From contig JAURMS010000210.1 of the NCBI GenBank assembly GCA_030830595.1, forward strand, positions 1 through 7,770: a stretch of DNA of 7,770 nucleotides, given 5' to 3'. Below the pieces are notes generated by a model. It was given only the letters and a program-made list of their open reading frames with translations, ran no database searches and was not told where the DNA came from. Below are positions 6,167-7,770 of this stretch, piece by piece. Position numbers and translations under genes: made by a program. The first letter of the stretch is position 1. Each line of letters starts with the position of its first letter. The DNA is from Gammaproteobacteria bacterium (GTDB lineage Bacteria; Pseudomonadota; Gammaproteobacteria; Steroidobacterales; Steroidobacteraceae).

Positions 6167-7539
6167 TCGCGCCATCCTCCGCTGGTGACCCATGCCAGGT
6201 CGGCAAATGACCATCCTGGCAGCGCCTGCAGGCGATCGAAAAGCCCGCTGGCCGGAGCATCGTTGATGCCTCCGTAAGCTGCACAGTCAAGGAACTTGTC
6301 GCGCAACTGCCGGGCCGTGAGCGGGCGGTCGGCATGCCCACTGGCGCGCTTCACGGGCGGGGTGACGACCGATCGGCCCTCTACATCCACCAGGGTCACC
6401 TGATCGAAGCGTGCGGCCACCGGATAATCCGGATCGTAATCCGTCGTGGTCACCACCTGCACTCGCTGAATGAGGGACTGCAGGCGCGGGTCAGCGACAG
6501 CAGCGGTGGACAGTTCAGCCAGCCCGACGCGGCCGTGCAGCAGCGCACAGGCAGTGGCATATTCCAGGGAAAACTTGGCCTCCTCAGGCTTGGAGGGCGA
6601 GTGAAAGGGCATCACCGCCGCATGCTTCTCGCTGACCCTGGGCTCGATGCGCGCCAGCGCCTCGATGTCGACGGTGTGATCCTGAAGGTACTCGAGCACC
6701 GAATCGATGATGCGCTGCGAGGCGCCCACGGTGGGATACTTCTTGATGTTCAGGCGCAGGTTCGCGATGCGCCGATAGGCACCGAGCTCCGGCTCCGACT
6801 GCACGTCCACCCTGCCCTGCGGCGAGAGCGTACGCAGCAGGCCCCGTTCACCCTCGATCACGTCCACAGTGGCGGTCATGCCGGCCTGCGCCAGCAGCGC
6901 ACAGAACACGCCGGCCTGCGCCGCCTTCCCCGCATGATAAGCCTTGGCCATCGAGCCGAAATTACCCATGGTGCCGCCTGCGTGGGAAGCCGCGAGGCCA
7001 AGGGCGTTGCGGGTTTCATCCTCCCCGAGCCCGAGCAGCGAAGCAGCGCTCGCTGCAGCGCCGATGGCCCCGAACAGCGCCGTCGGATGCCATCCGCGGC
7101 TGTGCAAGTGGTCCGGCTCGCGCGACATCAGGTCGGCCCAGACTTCATAACCTGCCACATAAGCCGAGACCAGTGCAGCACCGTCTGCGCGGGCCGCCTG
7201 GCCACAGGCCAGCGCCACGGGTACCAGCACCGCACTGGGATGATTGGCGAACGCGTAGTCATCGATGTCCAGCGCATGGGCGGCGCACGCATCGATCATG
7301 GCGGTCAGGTCGGCACTGGAGGCCGGCCCGCCCAGCAATGCACGACTCTCCTGCACCGCATGGCGGGCAGCGACAGCCTTGCCGGCGACCCGGGTGACCG
7401 GCTCTCGCGAACCTGCCAGGAGGGCGGCTACCGCATCCGTAAAGCCGAGCCTGGCCACCTCGACGGCCACGGCCGGCAGCGGGCCGCTACGGTTTTGTGC
7501 CACGAAGTGGGCATAGGCGCGAGTCAGCGAAGCGGCCAT
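6163..7539 (-). CDS. MmgE/PrpD family protein
   Basis: Member of the family that includes 2-methylcitrate dehydratase (PrpD), cis-aconitate decarboxylase and iminodisuccinate epimerase. The exact reaction here is unknown. The 458 residues are a normal length. Seen: ALDIDDYAFANHPS (89-102), corresponding to the family's ALD.DD...HP active-site segment with His100; GWHPTALFGAIGAAAS (149-164); MAKAYHAGKAAQAG (197-210) with Lys199 and His202; and AKFSLEYATACAL (321-333), the conserved substrate-pocket stretch. ATG at 7539 has AGGAGG 8 bases upstream and lies 2 bases after the upstream gene's stop. An in-frame TTG at 7545 is only 2 bases from that site and is less likely. The gene is followed without a gap by the amidase. 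No other methylcitrate-cycle gene is present, so propionate catabolism is not supported; the neighbours point to breakdown of a nitrogen compound. Confidence 0.9.
   Translation of the reverse strand: MAASLTRAYAHFVAQNRSGPLPAVAVEVARLGFTDAVAALLAGSREPVTRVAGKAVAARHAVQESRALLGGPASSADLTAMIDACAAHALDIDDYAFANHPSAVLVPVALACGQAARADGAALVSAYVAGYEVWADLMSREPDHLHSRGWHPTALFGAIGAAASAASLLGLGEDETRNALGLAASHAGGTMGNFGSMAKAYHAGKAAQAGVFCALLAQAGMTATVDVIEGERGLLRTLSPQGRVDVQSEPELGAYRRIANLRLNIKKYPTVGASQRIIDSVLEYLQDHTVDIEALARIEPRVSEKHAAVMPFHSPSKPEEAKFSLEYATACALLHGRVGLAELSTAAVADPRLQSLIQRVQVVTTTDYDPDYPVAARFDQVTLVDVEGRSVVTPPVKRASGHADRPLTARQLRDKFLDCAAYGGINDAPASGLFDRLQALPGWSFADLAWVTSGGWRE
6176..6180 (-). promoter_or_regulatory. 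Ribosome binding site of the amidase gene (decides GTG start)
   Basis: GGAGG on the - strand, 9 bases before GTG at 6166 and directly touching ATG at 6175. The spacing suits only the GTG, which also forms a GTGA overlap with the preceding stop. Confidence 0.65.
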
Positions 7540-7541
7540 GC

Positions 7542-7769
7542 TCAAGCCCTCCTCGCCTGCTCACGCCAGGCATCGAGAATCGCCGACCCCGTGGTCGCCC
7601 AGACACCCGCTCTGGAGGCGATGTGCTTCAGGATGCGCTCCAGCGCGGCAATGCGATGGGGCACGCCAGTCAGCCAGGGGCGCAGCGGCAGCGAAAGGAT
7701 CCGCCCACCCTCCTCGGCCGCCTCCCGATAGAGGAAGTCGAAGCTGTCGATGACCTGCTCCGCGTATTG
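7542..7769 (-). CDS. Polysaccharide deacetylase/PuuE-like hydrolase, C-terminal fragment
   Basis: Only the last 75 residues are in the window; the rest lies beyond the right edge. The frame is open from 7769 to a TGA at 7542-7544. The segment RILSLPLRPWLTGVPHRI, then an amphipathic helix and RAGVWATTGSAILDAW, matches the C-terminus of polysaccharide deacetylase family proteins: a final beta strand with SL..R..LTG.P.R, then GVW..T...I. This group includes PuuE-type allantoinases as well as chitin and peptidoglycan deacetylases, and the fragment does not allow a choice; the catalytic metal-site motifs are outside. It ends 2 bases before the MmgE/PrpD start, suggesting one operon and a shared catabolic role, which fits a PuuE-like cyclic amide hydrolase better than a cell-wall enzyme. 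Confidence 0.75.
   Translation of the reverse strand, partial: QYAEQVIDSFDFLYREAAEEGGRILSLPLRPWLTGVPHRIAALERILKHIASRAGVWATTGSAILDAWREQARRA
7548..7553 (-). promoter_or_regulatory. Ribosome binding site of the MmgE/PrpD gene
   Basis: AGGAGG on the - strand, 8 bases before ATG 7539 and inside the last codons of the upstream deacetylase-like gene. Strong match and good spacing favour the ATG over the TTG at 7545. Confidence 0.7.
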
Positions 7770-7770
7770 A

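Noticed and set aside
7543..7545. TTG as start of the MmgE/PrpD gene
   Set aside because: Only 2 bases separate it from the AGGAGG site, while ATG 7539 has an 8-base spacing.
6334..7731. Long open frame on the + strand (465 codons)
   Set aside because: It is opposite the MmgE/PrpD gene, which has clear family motifs; this frame is low-complexity Arg/Gly/His-rich and unlike any family I know.

Overview
This is a GC-rich window with densely packed genes. It looks proteobacterial, and I lean towards a gammaproteobacterium, but that is inferred from base composition and gene style because no rRNA or marker gene is present. It holds two blocks that point at each other. No gene-free stretch exceeds a few bases, and I see no RNA gene, insertion sequence, CRISPR array or integration site.

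Block 1 (+ strand, from the left edge to 4877) is an arginine biosynthesis operon: argC (3' part only), argD, an argF'-type carbamoyltransferase, argB and argH. Neighbouring genes are 4 bases apart or overlap by 1 to 4 bases, so they are almost certainly co-transcribed and translationally coupled. Reactions in order: ArgB phosphorylates N-acylglutamate, ArgC reduces it to the semialdehyde, ArgD transaminates it to N-acylornithine, the ArgF'-type enzyme carbamoylates it to N-acylcitrulline, and ArgH makes arginine from argininosuccinate. The carbamoyltransferase is not a standard ornithine enzyme. It belongs to the acylornithine group known from Xanthomonas (acetyl) and Bacteroides (succinyl). 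At the residue that sets acyl preference (Glu92 in Xanthomonas, Pro90 in Bacteroides fragilis) it has Ala90, which predicts use of N-succinylornithine. Gene order and several motifs resemble the Bacteroidota arginine operon, but the deacylase gene (argE') expected between argB and argH is absent. ArgH is also unusual: a normally conserved active-site histidine is Gln85, and the C-terminal tail is missing.

Block 2 (- strand, from the right edge down to 4874) encodes the C-terminal end of a polysaccharide deacetylase/PuuE-like hydrolase, then an MmgE/PrpD family protein, then an amidase-signature hydrolase. They are tightly spaced, each with a good Shine-Dalgarno sequence, and look like part of a catabolic operon for an unidentified amide or cyclic amide/ureide. 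The last amidase codon and the last argH codon share one palindromic CTAG, so there is no space for a terminator between the converging operons.

The points most worth following up are the predicted succinyl-type arginine pathway with no local deacylase, and the altered ArgH.
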